Below, one piece after another: positions 40,205-51,262 of a DNA stretch of 64,000 bases (position 1 is the stretch's first letter; each line of letters opens with the position of its first letter). The stretch lies in the NCBI GenBank assembly GCA_963971285.1, contig OZ020255.1, positions 13,288,931-13,352,930 on the forward strand, in the 5' to 3' direction. A model generated the notes under the pieces. That model saw only the letters and a list, made by a program, of their open reading frames with translations, did no database searches and had not been told where the DNA came from. The position numbers and the translations under genes were made by a program. The stretch comes from Astropecten irregularis (Eukaryota; Echinodermata; Asteroidea; Paxillosida; Astropectinidae).

Positions 40205-40429
40205 GATCGTGTTCAAAATAAAGAATTAGACTGCGCATGCGTGCTGCCATATAAAATACACATACAGTGTAACCCGGTATTACATGATATGTAAAACATT
40301 ACAGATTTCGCTATGCAGGCCGTCTTCAGGCTCAAAAATTCAGATATATGATCTAGACTGAAAATAAAAAGACACGTGAAATTTTGTTTTCCCTGAGTTT
40401 GACCCAGAAATGAGCAGGCAGATTTCAAA
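40205..40429 (+). repeat. Representative type c monomer (225 bp)
   Basis: This is the clean form of monomer c. The head matches b, but six extra bases turn ACTGCGTGCTG into ACTGCGCATGCGTGCTG; this accounts for the whole length difference between 219 and 225. It continues with CATATAAAATACACATACAG, GTAACCCGGTATTACATG, ATATGTAAAACATTACAG, GCCGTCTTCAGGCTC, ATCTAGACTG and the tail GTTTTCCCTGAGTTTGACCC. The middle of c is the most diverged segment relative to a and b. Subvariants with CATGACAG (from 6 kb to 38 kb) and with CAGTTTAACCC (from 45 kb to 60 kb) mark local lineages. Confidence 0.95.
40232..40243. repeat. NRF1-like CpG palindrome created by the 6-bp insertion in type c (example)
   Basis: TGCGCATGCGTG contains the perfect 8-bp palindrome CGCATGCG. 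It exists only in c monomers because of the six bases that distinguish 225 from 219 bp. It matches the known NRF1 consensus TGCGCATGCGCA except near one end. Binding is not implied without data. Confidence 0.7.
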
Positions 40430-40648
40430 GATCGTGTTCAAAATATAGGATTGGAAAGCGCGCTGTCATATATAATACACATAAAGTGTTGAACGTCATA
40501 ACATGATTTATAAATCATTGCAGATTTCGCTATGCAGGGCGACTTCGGGTTCAAAAATTCAGATATATGATCTTGACTGAAAATAAAAAGACACGTGAAA
40601 TTTTGTTTTTCCTGAATTTGCCCCAGAAATGAGCAGGCAGATTTCAAA
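40430..40648 (+). repeat. Representative type a monomer (219 bp)
   Basis: This is the clean form of monomer a. After GATCGTGTTCAAAATATA it has the head GGATTGGAAAGCGCGCTG, then ACACATAAAGTGTTGAACG, a 16-bp perfect palindrome (ATGATTTATAAATCAT), GCGACTTCGGGTTC in the middle, ATCTTGACTG, and the tail GTTTTTCCTGAATTTGCCCC. It is present about once per trimer throughout the array. Many a monomers end GATTTAAAAG instead of GATTTCAAAG; that variant contains a TTAA and is the kind of site the transposon at 10848 used. Confidence 0.95.
40503..40518. repeat. 16-bp perfect palindrome of type a monomers (example)
   Basis: ATGATTTATAAATCAT is its own reverse complement. It recurs in nearly every a monomer at the same place. 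In b one base differs (ATGATATATAAATCAT) and in c the right half is altered. It is a candidate for cruciform extrusion or a dimeric protein binding site, but no function is shown by sequence alone. Confidence 0.85.
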
Positions 40649-41086
40649 GATCGTGTTCAAAATAAAGAATTAGACTGCGTGCTGTCATATATAATACAAA
40701 TACAGTGTAGAACGTCATAACATGATATATAAATCATTGCAGATTTCGCTATGCAGGGCGACTTCAGATTCAAAAATTCAGATATATGATCTACACTGAA
40801 AATATAAATACACGTGTAATTTTGTTTTTCCTGAATTTGCCCCAGAAATGAGCAGGCAGATTTCAAAGATCGTGTTCAAAATAAAGAATTAGACTGCGTG
40901 CTGTCATATATAATACAAATACAGTGTAGAACGTCATAACATGATATATAAATCATTGCAGATTTCGCTATGCAGGGCGACTTCAGATTCAAAAATTCAG
41001 ATATATGATCTGCACTGAAAATAAAAATACAAGTGTAATTTTGTTTTTCCTGTATTTGCCCCAGAAATGAGCAGGCAGATTTCAAA
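40649..41086 (+). repeat. Subtype pair b' + b'' (two consecutive b monomers)
   Basis: Monomer b' (40649-40867) has GAAAATATAAATACACG instead of GAAAATAAAAATACACG. Monomer b'' (40868-41086) has ATCTGCACTG and TACAAGTGTA, which destroys the CACGTG palindrome of ordinary b. Both end GAATTTGCCCC or a close variant. The b'-b'' doublet defines the 7-mer repeat and recurs at 51707, 53252, 54797, 56342, 58550 and 60095. b'' also occurs alone at 43301, 46841, 47504 and 60977, and b' alone at 42194. Confidence 0.85.
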
Positions 41087-41530
41087 GATCGTGTTCAAAA
41101 TAAAGAATTAGACTGCGCATGCGTGCTGCCATATAAAATACACATACAGTGTAACCCGGTATTACATGATATGTAAAACATTACAGATTTCGCTATGCAG
41201 GCCGTCTTCAGGCTCAAAAATTCAGATATATGATCTAGACTGAAAATAAAAAGACACGTGAAATTTTGTTTTCCCTGAGTTTGACCCAGAAATGAGCAGG
41301 CAGATTTCAAAGATCGTGTTCAAAATATAGGATTGGAAAGCGCGCTGTCATATATAATACACATAAAGTGTTGAACGTCATAACATGATTTATAAATCAT
41401 TGCAGATTTCGCTATGCAGGGCGACTTCGGGTTCAAAAATTCAGATATATGATCTTGACTGAAAATAAAAAGACACGTGAAATTTTGTTTTTCCTGAATT
41501 TGCCCCAGAAATGAGCAGGCAGATTTCAAA

Positions 41531-41749
41531 GATCGTGTTCAAAATAAAGAATTAGACTGCGTGCTGTCATATATAATACAAATACAGTGTAGAACGTCAT
41601 AACATGATATATAAATCATTGCAGATTTCGCTATGCAGGGCGACTTCAGATTCAAAAATTCAGATATATGATCTACACTGAAAATAAAAATACACGTGTA
41701 ATTTTGTTTTTCCTGAATTTGCTCCAGAAATGAGCAGGCAGATTTCAAA
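41531..41749 (+). repeat. Representative type b monomer (219 bp)
   Basis: This is the clean form of monomer b. The head is AAAGAATTAGACTGCGTGCTG, followed by ACAAATACAGTGTAGAACG, ATGATATATAAATCAT (the a palindrome broken by one base), GCGACTTCAGATTC, ATCTACACTG, a 10-bp palindrome TACACGTGTA, and the tail TTTTTCCTGAATTTGCTCC. In the core trimer it follows a and precedes c. Early-array b monomers often have GATTCAACAATTC and TTGACTG instead, so the tail has been exchanged with a-type sequence there. Confidence 0.95.
41691..41700. repeat. 10-bp palindrome with CACGTG core in type b monomers (example)
   Basis: TACACGTGTA in ordinary b monomers. a and c keep only the CACGTG core (GACACGTGAA). 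The b'' subtype changes it to TACAAGTGTA and the GACAGGTG subset of a also loses it. CACGTG is the classic E-box/G-box recognised by basic helix-loop-helix proteins; here that is only a sequence match. Confidence 0.75.
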
Positions 41750-42856
41750 GATCGTGTTCAAAATAAAGAATTAGACTGCGCATGCGTGCTGCCATATAAA
41801 ATACACATACAGTGTAACCCAGTATTACATGATATGTAAAACATTACAGATTTCGCTATGCAGGCCGTCTTCAGGCTCAAAAATTCAGATATATGATCTA
41901 GACTGAAAATAAAAAGACACGTGAAATTTTGTTTTCCCTGAGTTTGACCCAGAAATGAGCAGGCAGATTTCAAAGATCGTGTTCAAAATATAGGATTGGA
42001 AAGCGCGCTGTCATATATAATACACATAAAGTGTTGAACGTCATAACATGATTTATAAATCATTGCAGATTTCGCTATGCAGGGCGACTTCGGGTTCAAA
42101 AATTCAGATATATGATCTTGACTGAAAATAAAAAGACACGTGAAATTTTGTTTTTCCTGAATTTGCCCCAGAAATGAGCAGGCAGATTTCAAAGATCGTG
42201 TTCAAAATAAAGAATTAGACTGCGTGCTGTCATATATAATACAAATACAGTGTAGAACGTCATAACATGATATATAAATCATTGCAGATTTCGCTATGCA
42301 GGGCGACTTCAGATTCAAAAATTCAGATATATGATCTACACTGAAAATATAAATACACGTGTAATTTTGTTTTTCCTGAATTTGCCCCAGAAATGAGCAG
42401 GCAGATTTCAAAGATCGTGTTCAAAATAAAGAATTAGACTGCGCATGCGTGCTGCCATATAAAATACACATACAGTGTAACCCGGTATTACATGATATGT
42501 AAAACATTACAGATTTCGCTAGGCAGGCCGTCTTCAGGCTCAAAAATTCAGATATATGATCTAGACTGAAAATAAAAAGACACGTGAAATTTTGTTTTCC
42601 CTGAGTTTGACCCAGAAATGAGCAGGCAGATTTCAAAGATCGTGTTCAAAATATAGGATTGGAAAGCGCGCTGTCATATATAATACACATAAAGTGTTGA
42701 ACGTCATAACATGATTTATAAATCATTGCAGATTTCGCTATGCAGGGCGACTTCGGGTTCAAAAATTCAGATATATGATCTTGACTGAAAATAAAAAGAC
42801 ACGTGCAATTTTGTTTTTCCTGAATTTGCCCCAGAAATGAGCAGGCAGATTTCAAA
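41750..42856 (+). repeat. Partial 7-mer remnant c-a-b'-c-a
   Basis: Five monomers with b' but no b'' (1107 bp). The c at 41750 has GTAACCCAGTATT, shared with c monomers at 57443 and 61859. The c at 42413 has private CGCTAGGCAGG and the a at 42638 has GTGCAATTTTG. The stretch leads into the 8-mer domain. Confidence 0.82.
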
Positions 42857-43081
42857 GATCGTGTTCAAAATAAAGAATTAGACTGCGCATGCGTGCTGCC
42901 ATATATAATACACATACAGTGTAACCCGGTATTACATTATATGTAAAACATTACAGATTTCGCTATGCAGGCCGTCTTCAGGCTCAAAAATTCAGATATA
43001 TGATCTAGACTGAAAATAAAAAGACACGTGAAATTTTGTTTTCCCTGAGTTTGACCCAGAAATGAGCAGGCAGATTTCAAA
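42857..43081 (+). repeat. Subtype c* monomer (CATTATATG variant)
   Basis: This c monomer reads TTACATTATATGTAAAAC where other c monomers read TTACATGATATGTAAAAC. The one-base change introduces a stop into the otherwise open minus-strand frame. Copies begin at 36000, 42857, 44627, 46397, 48830 and 50600; the last five are placed at the same slot of the 8-mer repeat, so this stop-bearing variant was amplified along with its neighbours. Confidence 0.85.
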
Positions 43082-46000
43082 GATCGTGTTCAAAATATAG
43101 GATTGGAAAGCGCGCTGTCATATATAATACACATAAAGTGTTGAACGTCATAACATGATTTATAAATCATTGCAGATTTCGCTATGCAGGGCGACTTCGG
43201 GTTCAAAAATTCAGATATATGATCTTGACTGGAAATAAAAAGACACGTGAAATTTTGTTTTTCCTAAATTAGCCCCAGAAATGAGCAGGCAGATTTCAAA
43301 GATCGTGTTCAAAATAAAGAATTAGACTGCGTGCTGTCATATATAATACAAATACAGTGTAGAACGTCATAACATGATATATAAATCATTGCAGATTTCG
43401 CTATGCAGGGCGACTTCAGATTCAAAAATTCAGATATATGATCTGCACTGAAAATAAAAATACAAGTGTAATTTAGTTTTTCCTGAATTTGCCCCAGAAA
43501 TGAGCAGGCAGATTTCAAAGATCGTGTTCAAAATAAAGAATTAGACTGCGCATGCGTGCTGCCATATAAAATACACATACAGTGTAACCCGGTATTACAT
43601 GATATGTAAAACATTACAGATTTCGCTATGCAGGCCGTCTTCAGGCTCAAAAATTCAGATATATGATCTAGACTGAAAATAAAAAGACACGTGAAATTTT
43701 GTTTTCCCTGAGTTTGACCCAGAAATGAGCAGGCAGATTTCAAAGATCGTGTTCAAAATATAGGATTGGAAAGCGCGCTGTCATATATAATACACATAAA
43801 GTGTTGAACGTCATAACATGATTTATAAATCATTGCAGATTTCGCTATGCAGGGCGACTTCGGGTTCAAAAATTCAGATATATGATCTTGACTGAAAATA
43901 AAAAGACAGGTGAAATTTTGTTTTTCCTGAATTTGCCCCAGAAATGAGCAGGCAGATTTAAAAGATCGTGTTCAAAATAAAGAATTAGACTGCGTGCTGT
44001 CATATATAATACAAATACAGTGTAGAACGTCATAACATGATATATAAATCATTGCAGATTTCGCTATGCAGGGCGACTTCAGATTCAAAAATTCAGATAT
44101 ATGATCTACACTGAAAATAAAAATACACGTGTAATTTTGTTTTTCCTGAATTTGCTCCAGAAATGAGCAGGCAGATTTCAAAGATCGTGTTCAAAATAAA
44201 GAATTAGACTGCGCATGCGTGCTGCCATATAAAATACACATACAGTGTAACCCGGTATTACATGATATGTAAAACATTACAGATTTCGCTATGCAGGCCG
44301 TCTTCAGGCTCAAAAATTCAGATATATGATCTAGACTGAAAATAAAAAGACACGTGAAATTTTGTTTTCCCTGAGTTTGACCCAGAAATGAGCAGGCAGA
44401 TTTCAAAGATCGTGTTCAAAATATAGGATTGGAAAGCGCGCTGTCATATATAATACACATAAAGTGTTGAACGTCATAACATGATTTATAAATCATTGCA
44501 GATTTCGCTATGCAGGGCGACTTCGGGTTCAAAAATTCAGATATATGATCTTGACTGAAAATAAAAAGACACGTGAAATTTTGTTTTTCCTGAATTTGCC
44601 CCAGAAATGAGCAGGCAGATTTCAAAGATCGTGTTCAAAATAAAGAATTAGACTGCGCATGCGTGCTGCCATATATAATACACATACAGTGTAACCCGGT
44701 ATTACATTATATGTAAAACATTACAGATTTCGCTATGCAGGCCGTCTTCAGGCTCAAAAATTCAGATATATGATCTAGACTGAAAATAAAAAGACACGTG
44801 AAATTTTGTTTTCCCTGAGTTTGACCCAGAAATGAGCAGGCAGATTTCAAAGATCGTGTTCAAAATATAGGATTGGAAAGCGCGCTGTCATATATAATAC
44901 ACATAAAGTGTTGAACGTCATAACATGATTTATAAATCATTGCAGATTTCGCTATGCAGGGCGACTTCGGGTTCAAAAGTTCAGATATATGATCTTGACT
45001 GAAAATAAAAAGACACGTGAAATTTTGTTTTTCCTGAATTTGCCCCAGAAATGAGCAGGCAGATTTAAAAGATCGTGTTAAAAATAAAGAATTAGACTGC
45101 GTGCTGTCATATATAATACAAATACAGTGTAGAACGTCATAACATGATATATAAATCATTGCAGATTTCGCTATGCAGGGCGACTTCAGATTCAAAAATT
45201 CAAATATATGATCTACACTGAAAATAAAAATACACGTGTAATTTTGTTTTTCCTGAATTTGCTCCAGAAATGAGCAGGCATATTTCAAAGATCGTGTTCA
45301 AAATAAAGAATTAGACTGCGCATGCGTGCTGCCATATAAAATACACATACAGTTTAACCCGGTATTACATGATATGTAAAACATTACAGATTTCGCTATG
45401 CAGGCCGTCTTCAGGCTCAAAAATTCAGATATATGATCTAGACTGAAAATAAAAAGACACGTGAAATTTTTTTTTCCCTGAGTTTGACCCAGAAATGAGC
45501 AGGCAGATTTCAAAGATCGTGTTCAAAATATAGGATTGGAAAGCGCGCTGTCATATATAATACACATAAAGTGTTGAACGTCATAACATGATTTATAAAT
45601 CATTGCAGATTTCGCTATGCAGGGCGACTTCGGGTTCAAAAATTCAGATATATGATCTTGACTGAAAATAAAAAGACAGGTGAAATTTTGTTTTTCCTGA
45701 ATTTGCCCCAGAAATGAGCAGGCAGATTTAAAAGATCGTGTTCAAAATAAAGAATTAGACTGCGTGCTGTCATATATAATACAAATACAGTGTAGAACGT
45801 CATAACATGATATATAAATCATTGCAGATTTCGCTATGCAGGGCGACTTCAGATTCAAAAATTCAGATATATGATCTACACTGAAAATAAAAATACACGT
45901 GTAATTTTGTTTTTCCTGAATTTGCTCCAGAAATGAGCAGGCAGATTTCAAAGATCGTGTTCAAAATAAAGAATTAGACTGCGCATGCGTGCTGCCATAT

Positions 46001-49000
46001 AAAATACACATACAGTGTAACCCGGTATTACATGATATGTAAAACATTACAGATTTCGCTATGCAGGCCGTCTTCAGGCTCAAAAATTCAGATATATGAT
46101 CTAGACTGAAAATAAAAAGACACGTGAAATTTTGTTTTCCCTGAGTTTGACCCAGAAATGAGCAGGCAGATTTCAAAGATCGTGTTCAAAATATAGGATT
46201 GGAAAGCGCGCTGTCATATATAATACACATAAAGTGTTGAACGTCATAACATGATTTATAAATCATTGCAGATTTCGCTATGCAGGGCGACTTCGGGTTC
46301 AAAAATTCAGATATATGATCTTGACTGAAAATAAAAAGACACGTGAAATTTTGTTTTTCCTGAATTTGCCCCAGAAATGAGCAGGCAGATTTCAAAGATC
46401 GTGTTCAAAATAAAGAATTAGACTGCGCATGCGTGCTGCCATATATAATACACATACAGTGTAACCCGGTATTACATTATATGTAAAACATTACAGATTT
46501 CGCTATGCAGGCCGTCTTCAGGCTCAAAAATTCAGATATATGATCTAGACTGAAAATAAAAAGACACGTGAAATTTTGTTTTCCCTGAGTTTGACCCAGA
46601 AATGAGCAGGCAGATTTCAAAGATCGTGTTCAAAATATAGGATTGGAAAGCGCGCTGTCATATATAATACACATAAAGTGTTGAACGTCATAACATGATT
46701 TATAAATCATTGCAGATTTCGCTATGCAGGGCGACTTCGGGTTCAAAAATTCAGATATATGATCTTGACTGGAAATAAAAAGACACGTGAAATTTTGTTT
46801 TTCCTAAATTAGCCCCAGAAATGAGCAGGCAGATTTCAAAGATCGTGTTCAAAATAAAGAATTAGACTGCGTGCTGTCATATATAATACAAATACAGTGT
46901 AGAACGTCATAACATGATATATAAATCATTGCAGATTTCGCTATGCAGGGCGACTTCAGATTCAAAAATTCAGATATATGATCTGCACTGAAAATAAAAA
47001 TACAAGTGTAATTTAGTTTTTCCTGAATTTGCCCCAGAAATGAGCAGGCAGATTTCAAAGATCGTGTTCAAAATAAAGAATTAGACTGCGCATGCGTGCT
47101 GCCATATAAAATACACATACAGTGTAACCCGGTATTACATGATATGTAAAACATTACAGATTTCGCTATGCAGGCCGTCTTCAGGCTCAAAAATTCAGAT
47201 ATATGATCTAGACTGAAAATAAAAAGACACGTGAAATTTTGTTTTCCCTGAGTTTGACCCAGAAATGAGCAGGCAGATTTCAAAGATCGTGTTCAAAATA
47301 TAGGATTGGAAAGCGCGCTGTCATATATAATACACATAAAGTGTTGAACGTCATAACATGATTTATAAATCATTGCAGATTTCGCTATGCAGGGCGACTT
47401 CGGGTTCAAAAATTCAGATATATGATCTTGACTGAAAATAAAAAGACAGGTGAAATTTTGTTTTTCCTGAATTTGCCCCAGAAATGAGCAGGCAGATTTA
47501 AAAGATCGTGTTCAAAATAAAGAATTAGACTGCGTGCTGTCATATATAATACAAATACAGTGTAGAACGTCATAACATGATATATAAATCATTGCAGATT
47601 TCGCTATGCAGGGCGACTTCAGATTCAAAAATTCAGATATATGATCTGCACTTAAAATAAAAATACAAGTGTAATTTTGTTTTTCCTGAATTTGCCCCAG
47701 AAATGAGCAGGCAGATTTCAAAGATCGTGTTCAAAATAAAGAATTAGACTGCGCATGCGTGCTGCCATATAAAATACACATACAGTGTAACCCGGTATTA
47801 CATGATATGTAAAACATTACAGATTTCGCTATGCAGGCCGTCTTCAGGCTCAAAAATTCAGATATATGATCTAGACTGAAAATAAAAAGACACGTGAAAT
47901 TTTGTTTTCCCTGAGTTTGACCCAGAAATGAGCAGGCAGATTTCAAAGATCGTGTTCAAAATATAGGATTGGAAAGCGCGCTGTCATATATAATACACAT
48001 AAAGTGTTGAACGTCATAACATGATTTATAAATCATTGCAGATTTCGCTATGCAGGGCGACTTCGGGTTCAAAAATTCAGATATATGATCTTGACTGAAA
48101 ATAAAAAGACAGGTGAAATTTTGTTTTTCCTGAATTTGCCCCAGAAATGAGCAGGCAGATTTAAAAGATCGTGTTCAAAATAAAGAATTAGACTGCGTGC
48201 TGTCATATATAATACAAATACAGTGTAGAACGTCATAACATGATATATAAATCATTGCAGATTTCGCTATGCAGGGCGACTTCAGATTCAAAAATTCAGA
48301 TATATGATCTACACTGAAAATAAAAATACACGTGTAATTTTGTTTTTCCTGAATTTGCTCCAGAAATGAGCAGGCAGATTTCAAAGATCGTGTTCAAAAT
48401 AAAGAATTAGACTGCGCATGCGTGCTGCCATATAAAATACACATACAGTGTAACCCGGTATTACATGATATGTAAAACATTACAGATTTCGCTATGCAGG
48501 CCGTCTTCAGGCTCAAAAATTCAGATATATGATCTAGACTGAAAATAAAAAGACACGTGAAATTTTGTTTTCCCTGAGTTTGACCCAGAAATGAGCAGGC
48601 AGATTTCAAAGATCGTGTTCAAAATATAGGATTGGAAAGCGCGCTGTCATATATAATACACATAAAGTGTTGAACGTCATAACATGATTTATAAATCATT
48701 GCAGATTTCGCTATGCAGGGCGACTTCGGGTTCAAAAATTCAGATATATGATCTTGACTGAAAATAAAAAGACACGTGAAATTTTGTTTTTCCTGAATTT
48801 GCCCCAGAAATGAGCAGGCAGATTTCAAAGATCGTGTTCAAAATAAAGAATTAGACTGCGCATGCGTGCTGCCATATATAATACACATACAGTGTAACCC
48901 GGTATTACATTATATGTAAAACATTACAGATTTCGCTATGCAGGCCGTCTTCAGGCTCAAAAATTCAGATATATGATCTAGACTGAAAATAAAAAGACAC

Positions 49001-51262
49001 GTGAAATTTTGTTTTCCCTGAGTTTGACCCAGAAATGAGCAGGCAGATTTCAAAGATCGTGTTCAAAATATAGGATTGGAAAGCGCGCTGTCATATATAA
49101 TACACATAAAGTGTTGAACGTCATAACATGATTTATAAATCATTGCAGATTTCGCTATGCAGGGCGACTTCGGGTTCAAAAGTTCAGATATATGATCTTG
49201 ACTGAAAATAAAAAGACACGTGAAATTTTGTTTTTCCTGAATTTGCCCCAGAAATGAGCAGGCAGATTTAAAAGATCGTGTTAAAAATAAAGAATTAGAC
49301 TGCGTGCTGTCATATATAATACAAATACAGTGTAGAACGTCATAACATGATATATAAATCATTGCAGATTTCGCTATGCAGGGCGACTTCAGATTCAAAA
49401 ATTCAGATATATGATCTACACTGAAAATAAAAATACACGTGTAATTTTGTTTTTCCTGAATTTGCTCCAGAAATGAGCAGGCATATTTCAAAGATCGTGT
49501 TCAAAATAAAGAATTAGACTGCGCATGCGTGCTGCCATATAAAATACACATACAGTTTAACCCGGTATTACATGATATGTAAAACATTACAGATTTCGCT
49601 ATGCAGGCCGTCTTCAGGCTCAAAAATTCAGATATATGATCTAGACTGAAAATAAAAAGACACGTGAAATTTTGTTTTCCCTGAGTTTGACCCAGAAATG
49701 AGCAGGCAGATTTCAAAGATCGTGTTCAAAATATAGGATTGGAAAGCGCGCTGTCATATATAATACACATAAAGTGTTGAACGTCATAACATGATTTATA
49801 AATCATTGCAGATTTCGCTATGCAGGGCGACTTCGGGTTCAAAAATTCAGATATATGATCTTGACTGAAAATAAAAAGACAGGTGAAATTTTGTTTTTCC
49901 TGAATTTGCCCCAGAAATGAGCAGGCAGATTTAAAAGATCGTGTTCAAAATAAAGAATTAGACTGCGTGCTGTCATATATAATACAAATACAGTGTAGAA
50001 CGTCATAACATGATATATAAATCATTGCAGATTTCGCTATGCAGGGCGACTTCAGATTCAAAAATTCAGATATATGATCTACACTGAAAATAAAAATACA
50101 CGTGTAATTTTGTTTTTCCTGAATTTGCTCCAGAAATGAGCAGGCAGATTTCAAAGATCGTGTTCAAAATAAAGAATTAGACTGCGCATGCGTGCTGCCA
50201 TATAAAATACACATACAGTGTAACCCGGTATTACATGATATGTAAAACATTACAGATTTCGCTATGCAGGCCGTCTTCAGGCTCAAAAATTCAGATATAT
50301 GATCTAGACTGAAAATAAAAAGACACGTGAAATTTTGTTTTCCCTGAGTTTGACCCAGAAATGAGCAGGCAGATTTCAAAGATCGTGTTCAAAATATAGG
50401 ATTGGAAAGCGCGCTGTCATATATAATACACATAAAGTGTTGAACGTCATAACATGATTTATAAATCATTGCAGATTTCGCTATGCAGGGCGACTTCGGG
50501 TTCAAAAATTCAGATATATGATCTTGACTGAAAATAAAAAGACACGTGAAATTTTGTTTTTCCTGAATTTGCCCCAGAAATGAGCAGGCAGATTTCAAAG
50601 ATCGTGTTCAAAATAAAGAATTAGACTGCGCATGCGTGCTGCCATATATAATACACATACAGTGTAACCCGGTATTACATTATATGTAAAACATTACAGA
50701 TTTCGCTATGCAGGCCGTCTTCAGGCTCAAAAATTCAGATATATGATCTAGACTGAAAATAAAAAGACACGTGAAATTTTGTTTTCCCTGAGTTTGACCC
50801 AGAAATGAGCAGGCAGATTTCAAAGATCGTGTTCAAAATATAGGATTGGAAAGCGCGCTGTCATATATAATACACATAAAGTGTTGAACGTCATAACATG
50901 ATTTATAAATCATTGCAGATTTCGCTATGCAGGGCGACTTCGGGTTCAAAAGTTCAGATATATGATCTTGACTGAAAATAAAAAGACACGTGAAATTTTG
51001 TTTTTCCTGAATTTGCCCCAGAAATGAGCAGGCAGATTTAAAAGATCGTGTTAAAAATAAAGAATTAGACTGCGTGCTGTCATATATAATACAAATACAG
51101 TGTAGAACGTCATAACATGATATATAAATCATTGCAGATTTCGCTATGCAGGGCGACTTCAGATTCAAAAATTCAGATATATGATCTACACTGAAAATAA
51201 AAATACACGTGTAATTTTGTTTTTCCTGAATTTGCTCCAGAAATGAGCAGGCATATTTCAAA
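42857..51262 (+). repeat. 8-mer HOR domain (1770 bp) in a 3540-bp super-unit
   Basis: After c* at 42857, units lie at 43082-44851 (a*-b''-c-a-b-c-a-c*), 44852-46621 (a'-b-c-a-b-c-a-c*), 46622-49054 (a*-b''-c-a-b''-c-a-b-c-a-c*, longer by one 663-bp trimer), 49055-50824 (a'-b-c-a-b-c-a-c*), and 50825 onward (a'-b-c then a switch to the 7-mer). a* is marked by GACTGGAAATAAAAAG and TTCCTAAATTAGCC; a' by TTCAAAAGTTCAG. Most inner a monomers carry GACAGGTGAAATT, which destroys their CACGTG. The alternation a*/a' makes 3540 bp the real repeat; the variant with the extra trimer is 4203 bp. Confidence 0.88.

Larger units (their letters stand above)
40205..41749 (+). repeat. 7-mer HOR c-a-b'-b''-c-a-b, isolated first copy (1545 bp)
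   Basis: Seven monomers in the same order and with the same b' (AAAATATAAATAC) and b'' (ATCTGCACTG, TACAAGTGTA) markers as the main 7-mer block that starts 11 kb further right at 51263. Between them sits a different 8-mer domain. Confidence 0.88.
40205..42856 (-). other. Minus-strand open frame interrupted once per monomer (not called as a gene)
   Basis: On the minus strand one frame stays open for 69 (a, b) or 71 (c) codons in each monomer, ends at a TGA in TTTTGAACACGATC, and resumes nine bases later. Monomer lengths of 219 and 225 are 73 and 75 codons, so the frame continues from monomer to monomer. The conceptual peptide includes KSACSFLGQ and CIAKSAMIY segments and resembles nothing I know; it has no signal peptide or domain. 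The apparent start is TTG, not ATG. Single-base indels, the stop in c* monomers and free spread of both argue that it is not selected as protein. The span here is an example; the pattern covers the whole array. Confidence 0.6.

Noticed and set aside
40205-40429. Promoter elements from CATATATAATAC and TATAAA-like strings in each monomer
   Set aside because: AT-rich satellite sequence yields such matches by chance; there is no gene downstream and no transcript evidence.
40430-40648. tRNA-derived SINE origin, from GGGTTCAAAAATTC resembling a pol III B box
   Set aside because: The match stops after GGTTCAA, the b and c types do not keep it, and I see no A box at a suitable distance upstream.
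40430-40648. CENP-B box
   Set aside because: No match to the TTCG....A..CGGG core pattern on either strand of a, b or c; TTCGGGTTC in type a only shares a few bases.
45079-45288. 142-codon double-monomer reading frames as fused proteins
   Set aside because: They result from a single base change in the regular TGA at a few monomer junctions, copied with the HOR; no sign of a distinct gene.
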